Shown: piece after piece, positions 42,887 to 52,353 of the stretch | How positions within the stretch are numbered: position 1 is the stretch's first letter | Layout: every line of letters starts with the position of its first letter | From: Cronobacter sakazakii | GTDB lineage: Bacteria > Pseudomonadota > Gammaproteobacteria > Enterobacterales > Enterobacteriaceae | Length of the DNA: 64,000 bases | Assembly (NCBI RefSeq): GCF_000982825.1 | Contig: NZ_CP011047.1 | Span: 3,162,001-3,226,000, forward strand | Reading direction: 5' to 3' | Notes under the pieces: generated by a model | What the model saw: only the letters and a program-made list of their open reading frames with translations | Databases searched by the model: none | Told to the model about the DNA's origin: nothing | Program-made: the position numbers and the translations under genes

Positions 42887-43858
42887 ATGAAAACACCCGA
42901 TATCCCGGTTAATGAGCAGGCGCGTCTTCAGTCCCTGCATGATTCTGGCCTGCTTGATGCGGCGCCGACAGAGCGTTTTGACCGTCTTACCCGGCTTGCG
43001 AAGCGCCTTTTTAACGCGCCGGTGGCGTTGATTAGTCTCGTCGATCAGGAGCAGCTCTGGTTCGTCTCCTGTGATGGCGCAGAGCCGAAACCCATCCCGC
43101 GCCGCGTCTCGTTCTGCGGGCATACGATTTTAAGCAACGCGCCGCTTATCATCACGGATGCACTCAGCGACGAACGGTTTTGTGATAATCCGCTGGTGAA
43201 TGGTCCGCCGCATATCCGCTTCTATGCCGGTTGTCCGGTCAGGCTGCCCGACGGCGCGACCGCCGGTTCGCTGTGCATTATCGATACCGAACCCCGCGCG
43301 TTCAGCGAGGCAGACGCGCATCTGCTGCGCGATCTGGCGGCGATCGTTGAAGATGAGTTTATGGTGCTGAGCGTGGCGACGAGCGACGAACTGACCGGCC
43401 TTTTGAACCGTCGCGGTTTTACGTCACTTGCCGGTTACGCGTTCTCAACCCATAAGCGTCGCAGCGAGCCGATGTCGCTCGGGTTTATCGATCTCGACGA
43501 TTTTAAAGAGATTAACGATACCTGGGGCCACGCGGCGGGCGATGAGGCGTTAAACGCGATGGCGATGCTGATGAAAAACGCCTTTCGCGACAGCGATCTG
43601 CTGGGACGGCTCGGCGGCGATGAGTTCGTCGTGCTGTTTAACGATACCGACGAAAAGGGCGCATGGATTGCGCTGCAGTATCTGGTCGAGCAGACCGACG
43701 CGTTCAATCGCGACAGCGGTAAACCGTGGCGGCTTGGCTTCTCGTGGGGCGTGGTAAAATTTGATGACGATAAACATCAGGATCTCGCCGGGCTGCTGAA
43801 AGCCGCCGATAACGAGATGTATCAGATGAAAACCACCCACAAGCACGCCGCAGGATAA
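42887..43858 (+). CDS. GAF-GGDEF cytosolic diguanylate cyclase
   Basis: 323 residues from the ATG at 42887; a GTG at 42869 is weaker. An N-terminal GAF domain (about 15-150: NEQARLQSLHDSGLLDAAPT, FCGHTIL, FYAGCPVRLPDG) precedes a GGDEF domain with GGDEF at 243-247 and an RDSD inhibitory site at 234-237. No membrane segment, so it senses a soluble signal. The GAF class with AGCPVR motifs is often a small-molecule or redox sensor; its ligand is unknown. It starts 69 bp after the second cyclase. Confidence 0.87.
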   Translation: MKTPDIPVNEQARLQSLHDSGLLDAAPTERFDRLTRLAKRLFNAPVALISLVDQEQLWFVSCDGAEPKPIPRRVSFCGHTILSNAPLIITDALSDERFCDNPLVNGPPHIRFYAGCPVRLPDGATAGSLCIIDTEPRAFSEADAHLLRDLAAIVEDEFMVLSVATSDELTGLLNRRGFTSLAGYAFSTHKRRSEPMSLGFIDLDDFKEINDTWGHAAGDEALNAMAMLMKNAFRDSDLLGRLGGDEFVVLFNDTDEKGAWIALQYLVEQTDAFNRDSGKPWRLGFSWGVVKFDDDKHQDLAGLLKAADNEMYQMKTTHKHAAG

Positions 43859-43945
43859 GATTTTCCTCTGACCAATTGCGGCGTTTCTCCGCCATGATAA
43901 GGATTATCGGTTAACCCTTTGATAAATCCTCATGGCGGAGTGTCA

Positions 43946-44473
43946 ATGTCTACATCCTATAGTGTTCGTCGTCTCAGCGCGGCGGAAATCCCGACCCACC
44001 TTGACTCCCTTTGTGATGTACTGACCGACTGCGTGGAAGGCGGCGCATCGGTGAGTTTTATGCTGCCGTTCAGCGCGGAGAAAGCGCGCGCTTTCTGGCT
44101 CGATGTCGCAAAAAGCGCGGCCCGTGACGAGCGCCTTGTGCTCGCGGCATTTGATGCGCAGGGGAAGGCCGTCGGCACCGTACAGCTTATTCTCAGCCAG
44201 CCGGAAAACCAGCCGCACCGCGCGGACGTCTCAAAACTGCTGGTACACCGACGCGCGCGTCGGGCCGGTATTGCACAGTCGCTGATGGAAACCCTGGAAA
44301 GCGAGGCGCGCCGGGCCGGGAAAACGGTGCTGGTGCTGGATACTTCTACGGGCAGCGATGCCGAACGTTTTTATTCGCGTCATCAATGGGAGCGGGTCGG
44401 TGTGATCCCGCATTACGCTCTGATGCCGGATGGCAGTCCCTGTGGCACCACGCTTTTTTTTAAGCAGCTATAA
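43946..44473 (+). CDS. GNAT-family N-acetyltransferase
   Basis: 175 residues from the ATG at 43946 (GGAG six bases upstream). The acetyl-CoA binding segment is RRARRAGIAQSLMETLE, preceded by VSKLLVH; VLVLDTSTGSDAERFYSRHQW is the C-terminal half of the fold. The length and the N-terminal SVRRLSAAEIPTHLDSLCDVL block suggest a small-molecule acetyltransferase. Substrate unknown. Monocistronic. Confidence 0.82.
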   Translation: MSTSYSVRRLSAAEIPTHLDSLCDVLTDCVEGGASVSFMLPFSAEKARAFWLDVAKSAARDERLVLAAFDAQGKAVGTVQLILSQPENQPHRADVSKLLVHRRARRAGIAQSLMETLESEARRAGKTVLVLDTSTGSDAERFYSRHQWERVGVIPHYALMPDGSPCGTTLFFKQL

Positions 44474-44590
44474 AATTTTTTAATAAAACGGCTCAGTTTG
44501 ATCGAAACGGGGTTTCATAAACGGTGGTTCTGATAGCGTGGAGCGCAATATCCGTCAGCGGTCTGCTGTTAATCCATCAAGGAACCCATT

Positions 44591-46042
44591 GTGAAAACAT
44601 TGAATCGTCGTGATTTTCCCGGCGCGCTCTGGCCGGAGCGCATCATCCAGTTTGGTGAAGGGAACTTCCTGCGTGCTTTTATCGACTGGCAGGTTGATCT
44701 TCTTAATGAACATACCGATCTCAACGCTGGGGTGGTCGTGGTGCGTCCTATCGCCAGCGATTTCCCGCCGTCGCTCAGCACACAGGACGGGCTTTATACG
44801 ACGATTATTCGCGGGCTGAATGAGAAGGGCGAGGCGGTCAGCGAGTCACGACTCATTCGCTCGGTGAATCGTGAGATCAGCGTTTATGCGCAGTATGACG
44901 AGTTCCTGATGCTTGCGCATAATCCGGATATTCGCTTTGTGTTCTCGAATACAACCGAAGCGGGGATTAGCTATCACGCCCGGGATCAATTCGACGACGC
45001 ACCTGCGGTGAGCTATCCGGCGAAACTCACGCGTCTGTTATTCGAACGATTCAGCCATTTTGACGGCGCGCAGGATAAAGGCTGGGTGATAATTCCCTGC
45101 GAGCTGATTGATTATAACGGCGAGGCGCTGCGTGAACTGGTGCTGCGCTACGCCCATGAGTGGGCGCTGCCGGCGGCCTTTACCACCTGGCTTGAGAGCG
45201 CGAATTCGTTTTGCTCGACGCTGGTTGACCGTATCGTCACGGGCTATCCGCGCGATGAAGTCGCGCAGCTGGAGGAAAGCCTCGGCTATCACGACGCGTT
45301 TCTGGATACCGCCGAACATTTCTACCTGTTTGTGATTCAGGGGCCACAGTGGCTCGCCCGCGAGCTGCGTCTCGATAAACTGCCGCTGAATGTGTTGATT
45401 GTCGATGACATTAAGCCGTATAAGGCGCGCAAAGTGGCAATTCTCAACGGCGCGCATACCGCGCTGGTGCCGGTTGCTTTCCAGGCCGGACTGAATACGG
45501 TCGGCGAGGCGATGGATGACGCGCAGATTTCTGCGTTTGTTGAGAAGGCGATTCATGAGGAAATCATCCCGGTGCTGGATCTCCCGCGCGACGAACTGGA
45601 ATCTTTTGCCGCGGCGGTGGTGAGCCGTTTTCGCAACCCGTATATCAAACACCAGCTCCTTTCCATCGCCCTTAACGGCATGACCAAATTCCGCACCCGG
45701 ATTCTGCCGCAGCTGCTGGCGGGGCAGGCGCAGACGGGCGCGCTGCCGCCACGGCTGACCTTCGCGCTGGCGTCGCTTATCGCGTTTTATCGCGGCGAGC
45801 GAAACGGAGAGGGCTATCCGCTTCAGGATGACGCCCACTGGCTCGCGCGCTATCAGCAGCTCTGGACGCAACGCGGCGATAACACCATTACGCTGCGTGA
45901 GCTGGTGGACGCGGTACTGTCCGATTGCGAGCACTGGGAGCAGGATCTGACAGCGGTACCGGGGCTCGCCGAGCAGGTGACGCGCGATCTCGACGACATC
46001 CTTAATCAGGGCATGCGTGAGGCGGTCGCGCCGCTGTGCTGA
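44591..46042 (+). CDS. uxaB: Tagaturonate reductase UxaB
   Basis: 483 residues, GTG start with AAGGAA upstream. It is a long-chain mannitol dehydrogenase-type enzyme starting MKTLNRRDFPGALWPERIIQFGEGNFLRAF (read in parts), equal in length to E. coli UxaB. The catalytic Lys block KARKVAILNGAHT is present. It reduces tagaturonate to altronate in galacturonate breakdown. Its E. coli position beside yneF is kept. No ExuR operator was recognised upstream. A clear terminator follows. Confidence 0.95.
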   Translation: MKTLNRRDFPGALWPERIIQFGEGNFLRAFIDWQVDLLNEHTDLNAGVVVVRPIASDFPPSLSTQDGLYTTIIRGLNEKGEAVSESRLIRSVNREISVYAQYDEFLMLAHNPDIRFVFSNTTEAGISYHARDQFDDAPAVSYPAKLTRLLFERFSHFDGAQDKGWVIIPCELIDYNGEALRELVLRYAHEWALPAAFTTWLESANSFCSTLVDRIVTGYPRDEVAQLEESLGYHDAFLDTAEHFYLFVIQGPQWLARELRLDKLPLNVLIVDDIKPYKARKVAILNGAHTALVPVAFQAGLNTVGEAMDDAQISAFVEKAIHEEIIPVLDLPRDELESFAAAVVSRFRNPYIKHQLLSIALNGMTKFRTRILPQLLAGQAQTGALPPRLTFALASLIAFYRGERNGEGYPLQDDAHWLARYQQLWTQRGDNTITLRELVDAVLSDCEHWEQDLTAVPGLAEQVTRDLDDILNQGMREAVAPLC

Positions 46043-46064
46043 TACGCGCATACGATTCAAAACG

Positions 46065-46086
46065 ACCCGGCACCTGCCGGGTTTTT
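46065..46086 (+). terminator. Rho-independent terminator of uxaB
   Basis: ACCCGGCA pairs with TGCCGGGT (inner loop tight), then TTTTT. It begins 23 bp after the stop. Confidence 0.88.
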
Positions 46087-46312
46087 CATAAAGAGATGAT
46101 TTTAGTTACAACATACATTTTATTTATCCAGAAAACCTTACGCTTAAGCCACAACGCTGTTTGCTTTCTGGCAGTGAACATAAAGCAAACCGTCACATTT
46201 CTCGCGCAGACTCTCAATTCCAGGTGTTAATCGGGTGGGCTGGCGCAAACGCTCTACACTCTATAACGCATGGTTTTCTTTCGATATTGACCTCTGAAAC
46301 GCAGGAGCGCGT

Positions 46313-48292
46313 ATGTCTTTTTCACTCTCTGGTCTTTCCCTGCAGGTAGGGCTGGCGCTGGGCTTAGCCTGTGGCGTTGCCGCGCCCGCCGCCGCGTGGG
46401 ATAACCTCTACGTCTTTGGCGACAGCCTGAGCGATACCGGCAACAATGGCCGCTACACGTTCGACAGCAATCGTTATCCGCTGTATGACGAAATCCTCGC
46501 GCAAAAATATGGCCTGACGCTTGCGCCCTCGGATAAAGGCGGCAATAACTACGCCGCAGGCGGCGGGGTGGCGGTGCCGGCGCTTGGCACAGACAACACT
46601 CAGGAGCAGGTGCAGCGCTATCTGAGCCAGACGAATGGCCGGGCGGACCGCGACGGGCTCTATATCCACTATGTGGGCGGTAACGATTTGGGTGCCGCGG
46701 TGCTGCAACCGCTACAGGCGCAATCCATTGTGACCGGCAGCGCCACGGCGGCGGCGTCGCAGGTGCGCACGCTTTTAAACGCGGGCGCAGGCACGGTGAT
46801 TGTGCCAACGGTGCCGGACGTCTCGGCAACGCCGACGTTAATTGAAACCGTTGTTCAGCTGGGAACGGCCGGTAACAGCGCCGCGCTACAGGCTGCGTTC
46901 GCGTCGCTTGGCAACGCGCAAACCCCGACACTCGCCGCGCGCGATGAGGCGATTCGCAACGCGTTTTACGCGGCGGCGGGAGAAGTGAGCCCGGTTCCGG
47001 CGCTTTCGAAGGCGCTTGGCGACGGCCTCTATGCGGCGTATCAGGCGGCCGCTGAACAGGTCTCTGCGTTAAGCCAGCTCTATAACGCGACCGAGGAGCA
47101 GGCGCTGGTCGCGAACGGCGGCGGCAATATCGTGCGTGCCGATATCAACGCCATTTTCAATGAAATCCTCGCGAATCCGGGCCAGTTCGGCATTACCAAT
47201 ACCGCGGGTATGGCGTGCCCGCCGGGCCTTTCCGCCGCTGATTGTACGTCGTCGAGCGCCGGGTTTAATGGCCGTCAGGCGTGGCTCTTTGCCGATCATC
47301 TGCATCCGAGCCCGCAGGTGCATCGCCTGATGGCCGAATATATCCAGTCTATACTCGCCGCTCCGGCGCAGGTGGCTCTGCTGAATAAAGCGACGGCGGC
47401 GCAGGTACAGAACAGCCGCGCCACGCTCGACAGCCGTTATCAGCAACGCCGTACTGAACAGGCGGAACAGGGCAGCGCGGGCATTTTTGGCGGCTACAGC
47501 GGCGAATATGCCCGCTACACCAAAAATGAGACCGGCGACGGCAGCGCCAACACCAACAATCTGACGATCGGCGCGGATTACCGGGTGACAGACAACTGGC
47601 TGGTCGGCGCGCTGATTGCCGGATCGCTCGACGATCAGCGCCCGACCGATAACCTGAGCTACGACGCGCGCGGTTATCAGGCGGCACTCTTTACCGCGGT
47701 CGATTTCGGGCCTGGCTGGGTCAACGCCGATGTCCACTGGCTGAAAGGCGAATACCGCAATATCCAGCGCCGCGTGGAGCTCGGGCCGTTGACGCGCGTT
47801 GAGACGGGCGAAACGGATGCCAGACTCTGGGGTGCGCGCCTGACCGCCGGGCTGGATCTGCCGGTGACCCGCGCACTCACGACCGGGCCGGTGGTGCAGT
47901 ACGCGTGGGATTACAGCCACGTGGATGGGTACAGCGAAGCGGGCGACGACAGCACCGCGATGCGCTTTCGCGATCAGAACTTCCATTCGCAAATCGGCAG
48001 CATCGGCTGGCGTCTCGATGCCGATATCGGCCCGGTGAAACCGTACGCGCAGGTGGATTACAAACACCAGTTCGGTGATTCGGTCTGGCGCGGTCAGGGC
48101 GGGTTGAAGTCAACATCGCTCACTTTCAGCCGCGACGGGGCGCAAGATGATAAAAACTGGATGGATATCACCGCCGGTGCCAGCGTCGCGCTAAGCAGTA
48201 ATGTGTCGGCGTTTGCGGCGCTGTCGCAAACCGCAGGGCTTAGCAGCGGCGAGCAGACGCGCTATAACATCGGCCTCAGCGCCTCGTTCTGA
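46313..48292 (+). CDS. Autotransporter GDSL esterase (EstA/ApeE type)
   Basis: 659 residues. A signal peptide of about 28 residues precedes a GDSL-hydrolase passenger with Ser38 in FGDSLSDTGNN, the oxyanion GGND at 122-125 and the catalytic DHLH at 328-331. From about residue 395 a type Va autotransporter beta-barrel ends in SASF with terminal Phe, the outer-membrane insertion signal. The esterase stays displayed on the cell surface. Pseudomonas EstA and Salmonella ApeE are the known relatives, acting on short- to medium-chain esters and rhamnolipid-linked processes. Monocistronic; convergent with treF across a bidirectional terminator. Confidence 0.92.
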   Translation: MSFSLSGLSLQVGLALGLACGVAAPAAAWDNLYVFGDSLSDTGNNGRYTFDSNRYPLYDEILAQKYGLTLAPSDKGGNNYAAGGGVAVPALGTDNTQEQVQRYLSQTNGRADRDGLYIHYVGGNDLGAAVLQPLQAQSIVTGSATAAASQVRTLLNAGAGTVIVPTVPDVSATPTLIETVVQLGTAGNSAALQAAFASLGNAQTPTLAARDEAIRNAFYAAAGEVSPVPALSKALGDGLYAAYQAAAEQVSALSQLYNATEEQALVANGGGNIVRADINAIFNEILANPGQFGITNTAGMACPPGLSAADCTSSSAGFNGRQAWLFADHLHPSPQVHRLMAEYIQSILAAPAQVALLNKATAAQVQNSRATLDSRYQQRRTEQAEQGSAGIFGGYSGEYARYTKNETGDGSANTNNLTIGADYRVTDNWLVGALIAGSLDDQRPTDNLSYDARGYQAALFTAVDFGPGWVNADVHWLKGEYRNIQRRVELGPLTRVETGETDARLWGARLTAGLDLPVTRALTTGPVVQYAWDYSHVDGYSEAGDDSTAMRFRDQNFHSQIGSIGWRLDADIGPVKPYAQVDYKHQFGDSVWRGQGGLKSTSLTFSRDGAQDDKNWMDITAGASVALSSNVSAFAALSQTAGLSSGEQTRYNIGLSASF

Positions 48293-48307
48293 GTCCATTG
48301 ACGCCAT

Positions 48308-48344
48308 AAAAAAGGGCAGCCATCAGGCTGCCCTCTGTTTTTAC
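48308..48344. terminator. Bidirectional terminator between the esterase gene and treF
   Basis: AGGGCAGCC-ATCA-GGCTGCCCT, nine pairs, with an A run on one side and a T-rich run on the other. Confidence 0.92.
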
Positions 48345-48356
48345 ACGGTGAACGGC

Positions 48357-49997
48357 TTACGGTTCGCCATACAGTGCAATCAGGCGGCGCGTAACGCCGT
48401 TAGTCCAGCCGAAGCCGTCCTGCAACGGGTATTCACCCCCGCCACCCGGGCGCGGCGAGTAGTCGGCGATATGGTACTTCTCAATGAGCTTATGGTTTTC
48501 ATTGTAGAATCGTTTCACCGTACGCAACCAGTTATTGGCAATGATGTCAGCCAGCGCGTCGTCGCCATAGTTTTTCAGCCCCTGAATGGCCATCCACTGG
48601 AGCGGCGCCCAGCCGTTCGGTTTATCCCACTGCTGTTCCGTTTCCACTTCGGTGGTCAGGATACCGCCTGGGCAGAGCAGACGTTCACGCAGATTCGTCG
48701 CGATGCGATCCGCCTGCGCATAGCTGGCAAGCCCGACATACAGCGGCACCACGCAGGCGGCCGAGAACGACGCGAGCTGGCCACGACGCCAGTCGTAGTC
48801 GCGAAACGCGCCCATGTCGTTATCCCACAGGTAGCGATTAACCGCCTCGCGGCGATCGATCGCTTTTTTGCGAAACACGGTCGCGGTCGCCGGAATGCCT
48901 TTAAGCTGCGCGATATTGGCAATGGCGGTTTCCAGCTTGTAGAGAAACGCATTGAGATCCACCGGCAAAAAGTGCGTGGTGCGGATGCTCGCGAGGCGGT
49001 CCGGATCGCGCAGCCAGCGGGAGGAGTAATCCCAGCCGGAGGCCGCGCCCGCGCGCAGATCGCGATAGACCTCGCTCGCCGGACGCCCGGAGAGCTTCGC
49101 GGTTTCCACATCCTCGCGCCAGGATTCATCGCGCGGGGTGTCGCGGTCATCCCAGTAACGGTTAAGCACCGTGCCGTCGGCCATTTTCACTACATGGCGA
49201 AACGCCTGGCCTGGCTCCAGCGTGTCGGCACCGTCCATCCAGAACGCGTATTCCATCAGCAGATGATCAAGATAGCGCCGCGCGCCGCGCACGCCGTCCT
49301 CTTCAAACAGCTCCACCATCAGCGCAAACACCGGCGGCTGCGAGCGGCTCAGATAATAGGTGCGGTTGCCATTCGGAATATGCCCGTAGTTTTCAATCAT
49401 CCAGGCGAAGTTATCGGCCATGCAGCGCAACATATCGTGGCGGCCACTCTCGGCAAGGCCGAGCATGGTGAAATAGGAATCCCAGTAATAGGTCTCGGTA
49501 AAGCGTCCGCCTGGCACGATATACGCCTGCGGCAGCGGCAGCAGAGAGGAGTTCTCCAGATGCTCATGCGGCTGGCGCGTCAGAATTGGCCATAAGTTGT
49601 CGATGTGCTCAGTCAGCGTCCGGTTCGGGTCCGAGACATACGGATTGGTGTTGATCACCGGAAAGTAAAAGTGCTCCTCGACAAAACGGCGCAGGTCGAA
49701 GTTCGGCAGGCGTTTGGCCTGACGGTAGTTCATCAGAATGGTCAGCGGCGACACTTTCGGCGCGCAGTCCGGGAACGTTTTACTGTCCGCAAAAATACGG
49801 GAGGCCTGAACATGCTCAAACAGCTCTAAATAGCGGTCTGCCGGCGTCAGCGCGTCGGGGGATGGCATGCCTTCGATCGATTCAGGCTGCGGCTCGACAT
49901 CGCGGGTATCCGGAATAATTTCACCCGATTCAGGGTCCATACGCGCCTTCTCAGCTAATTCCTCTGTGAAAGGTAAGCGTGTTGTCTGTTGAAACAT
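48357..49997 (-). CDS. treF: Cytoplasmic trehalase TreF
   Basis: 546 residues (E. coli TreF 549) without a signal peptide. Both GH37 signatures are present: PGGRFTETYYWDSYF near residue 160 and QWDKPNGWAPLQW near 460; RSQPPVFALMVELFEEDG and the glycine-rich GGGGEYPLQDGFGWTNG are also intact. It splits trehalose to two glucoses by inversion in the cytosol, limiting the osmoprotectant when osmolarity falls. Only the first 50 residues differ strongly from E. coli. Single gene. Confidence 0.96.
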   Translation of the reverse strand: MFQQTTRLPFTEELAEKARMDPESGEIIPDTRDVEPQPESIEGMPSPDALTPADRYLELFEHVQASRIFADSKTFPDCAPKVSPLTILMNYRQAKRLPNFDLRRFVEEHFYFPVINTNPYVSDPNRTLTEHIDNLWPILTRQPHEHLENSSLLPLPQAYIVPGGRFTETYYWDSYFTMLGLAESGRHDMLRCMADNFAWMIENYGHIPNGNRTYYLSRSQPPVFALMVELFEEDGVRGARRYLDHLLMEYAFWMDGADTLEPGQAFRHVVKMADGTVLNRYWDDRDTPRDESWREDVETAKLSGRPASEVYRDLRAGAASGWDYSSRWLRDPDRLASIRTTHFLPVDLNAFLYKLETAIANIAQLKGIPATATVFRKKAIDRREAVNRYLWDNDMGAFRDYDWRRGQLASFSAACVVPLYVGLASYAQADRIATNLRERLLCPGGILTTEVETEQQWDKPNGWAPLQWMAIQGLKNYGDDALADIIANNWLRTVKRFYNENHKLIEKYHIADYSPRPGGGGEYPLQDGFGWTNGVTRRLIALYGEP

Positions 49998-50142
49998 GCT
50001 AATACGTACCTCCAGAGCGGCTTTCGTTTCAGATTCTGTAAGTTTAGCAAATCGTTATCGCTCTTTAACCGGGCGGCAAAGAGTTTAAGAAGAGACTGAA
50101 CGCCGCGGAGCGTCCAGTTATCCGTACAGCGTGCTTAACGCC

Positions 50143-52353
50143 TCAGGGCGCGACGGTGGTTTCATAAAAGTTATGGCCAACCGTTTTGCCTTGCGCATCA
50201 AGAATTTCGTACTCGATGCGCAGCGCGCCTGGGGCTGAGGGAGTGAACGTCAACTGCGCCACCTGGCGACCAGAGTCAGGCGGGAGGGTCATCGGTTTGC
50301 TCTCTTGCTGCCCGGCAATGCCGGGCGTTTTTACGCGCCAGCGCAGTGTACACCCGTCGCAGGGCGAAAAACTATCGTTTATCGCCCATAATTTAACCAC
50401 TCCGGGCGTGCCGGCGCGCCAGTTAAGCGTCACCGGCTCGATGGACGGCAACAGCGGCTGATACGCGCGTTGCAGCGCGTAATAACCGGCTTTCGGCTGG
50501 CGCAGATAGTCCACAACGCCCCAGTTAATCGACGGCCAGGTTTCAACAAACATAAAGTGGAACAGGGCGGTCACCGGTTGATAGCGCTGGCGACGATAAC
50601 TCTCCGCCGCCATGCCCACTAAATCGGCCTGGTATTTCTGCGTGTTGTGGATAAATTCGTCCATATTTTTGCCGCGCGGAATTTTCGCAAATCCGAAGGT
50701 CTGGAACGGCTGGAAGTTATGGTATTTCCAGATTTCCCAGTCGGGATCGTCCGCTTTTGTCGAGGCGGGCCAGCGTTTGTCGGCAGGGATAATCGTTTTC
50801 AGCGTCGAGAGTTTCGGCAGCGCCTGGGCACCGAATTCCGTAATGATGCCGGTTTTCGCCGGTTGCAGCACATCCGTGGTGACCCCGAAATACCAGCCTT
50901 GCCAGTAATGTTCTTCCACCGCCGAGAAACGGTGCACGATGCGGCTGTCGTCTTTGGCGAGCGCGTCGGCGACACGTTCCGTCAGAACGCGGTTGAGATC
51001 CTTATGCCAGTCCGGGAAGCGCTTTTCCATCCACGGCGAGTTCCACGGCGGCTCATTATGACCGCCCCAGGCGATGATGGCCGGCGAATTGCCGAACTGC
51101 TCCGTCATCTCCAGGCTCTGCCGCGCGGCGTTATCGGCAAATTCAGGCGTGTCCTTATAGCCCCACTGGAGCGGCACGTCCTGCCAGATCATCAGCCCCA
51201 TTTCATCAGCCATGCGGTAGAGCGGGCGGCCCGCCACGTGGCCGTGGACGCGAATGGCGTTGGCGTTCATATCCAGCACCAGTTGCAGATCGCGCCGGTA
51301 CTTTTTCTCATCCATCTCGCTAAGCCACGGCGAGCCGATATAGTTGCTGCCCTTAATGAAAATGCGTTTACCGTTGAGCACCCAGCCTTGGTTATCCGGC
51401 TGCTCGACAATCTGGCGCAGCCCAGTACGGCTTGTAATGCGCTCCATCTCGCCCTTGTCGTCGTTAAACGTCGCGCTGACGCGGTAAAGGTGCGGAAAGC
51501 CGTAGCCTTTCGGCCACCAGAGCTGCGCGTTTTCCATCGGCAGCGTCAACGTCAGACGCTGCGGCGTGCTGCCGGTCGCCTCAAGTTGCACCTTCTGTTT
51601 TTGTGTAAAACGCTCGCCGCTAAAATTTGCTGGCCGGGCGCGCAGGGTTAGCTCCACCTCGCGCGCCTGCGTGGCGCGATAAACCACTTCGACGCGAAGC
51701 TGTGGTTTATCAAGCCCGTGCTGGAAATCGGGGCGCAGAATCAGGTTATCCACCGTCACGCCGCGGCTCAGATGCAGCCGCACCGGCGCCCAAATGCCGC
51801 CGGAGTTCGCGTCCTGACCGCGTGGCGACCAGGCACCACCTGGACGCGTATCGTGCTGATTCAAAACGCCTTTCACCATCGTTTTATGCAGCGGCCAGAT
51901 AGTTTTGGGGTCTTCAAAGGGGCTGTCAACGCGCACCGCCAGCTTATTGTGACGTTGTAACTTTTCGGTGATGTCATATGCGAAACGCTGGAAATAGCCC
52001 TCGTGCCTGCCGAGCGGCTGTTGGTTCAGCCAGGCGTCGGCGTAGTAATCCACGCCGTCAAACACCAGCGTCGCCATCGTATCTTCCGGTAACGGCGGCA
52101 GGGTAAATTCATGGCGATACCAGAGCACGCCCTGATGATCCCAGCCCGCGGTATACCAGTTTGACGGCACCGGTAATGTGCGCCAGTCGCGCACCGGGCC
52201 TTGCTGGCCCATAAACGTCGCGTCATTGCCGTCGTGGGCGCGCCAGCCGCCCGCGAGCGACCAGCTGGCGGGCACCGGCACCGATGGCGCTTCTCTGGCG
52301 ACAACCGCGCCGCTTGTGAGCATGAATAACACACAGGCCAGACGTTTCATCAT
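50143..52353 (-). CDS. Exported glycoside hydrolase family 2 protein
   Basis: 736 residues. A signal peptide (MMKRLACVLFMLTSGAVVA) sends it to the periplasm. A sugar-binding jelly-roll (about 25-200, WYRHEFTLPP and GYFQRFAYDIT), an immunoglobulin-like domain (200-310) and a TIM barrel (about 320-640) form the GH2 layout; the acid/base Glu434 lies in WGGHNEPPW and the likely nucleophile Glu506 in ITEFGAQ. The linkage cleaved (beta-galactoside, mannoside, glucuronide or other) cannot be told from sequence. It is the last gene of the glycosyltransferase operon, overlapping the kinase stop by 4 bp, so it probably trims or turns over the polymer. Confidence 0.85.
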   Translation of the reverse strand: MMKRLACVLFMLTSGAVVAREAPSVPVPASWSLAGGWRAHDGNDATFMGQQGPVRDWRTLPVPSNWYTAGWDHQGVLWYRHEFTLPPLPEDTMATLVFDGVDYYADAWLNQQPLGRHEGYFQRFAYDITEKLQRHNKLAVRVDSPFEDPKTIWPLHKTMVKGVLNQHDTRPGGAWSPRGQDANSGGIWAPVRLHLSRGVTVDNLILRPDFQHGLDKPQLRVEVVYRATQAREVELTLRARPANFSGERFTQKQKVQLEATGSTPQRLTLTLPMENAQLWWPKGYGFPHLYRVSATFNDDKGEMERITSRTGLRQIVEQPDNQGWVLNGKRIFIKGSNYIGSPWLSEMDEKKYRRDLQLVLDMNANAIRVHGHVAGRPLYRMADEMGLMIWQDVPLQWGYKDTPEFADNAARQSLEMTEQFGNSPAIIAWGGHNEPPWNSPWMEKRFPDWHKDLNRVLTERVADALAKDDSRIVHRFSAVEEHYWQGWYFGVTTDVLQPAKTGIITEFGAQALPKLSTLKTIIPADKRWPASTKADDPDWEIWKYHNFQPFQTFGFAKIPRGKNMDEFIHNTQKYQADLVGMAAESYRRQRYQPVTALFHFMFVETWPSINWGVVDYLRQPKAGYYALQRAYQPLLPSIEPVTLNWRAGTPGVVKLWAINDSFSPCDGCTLRWRVKTPGIAGQQESKPMTLPPDSGRQVAQLTFTPSAPGALRIEYEILDAQGKTVGHNFYETTVAP

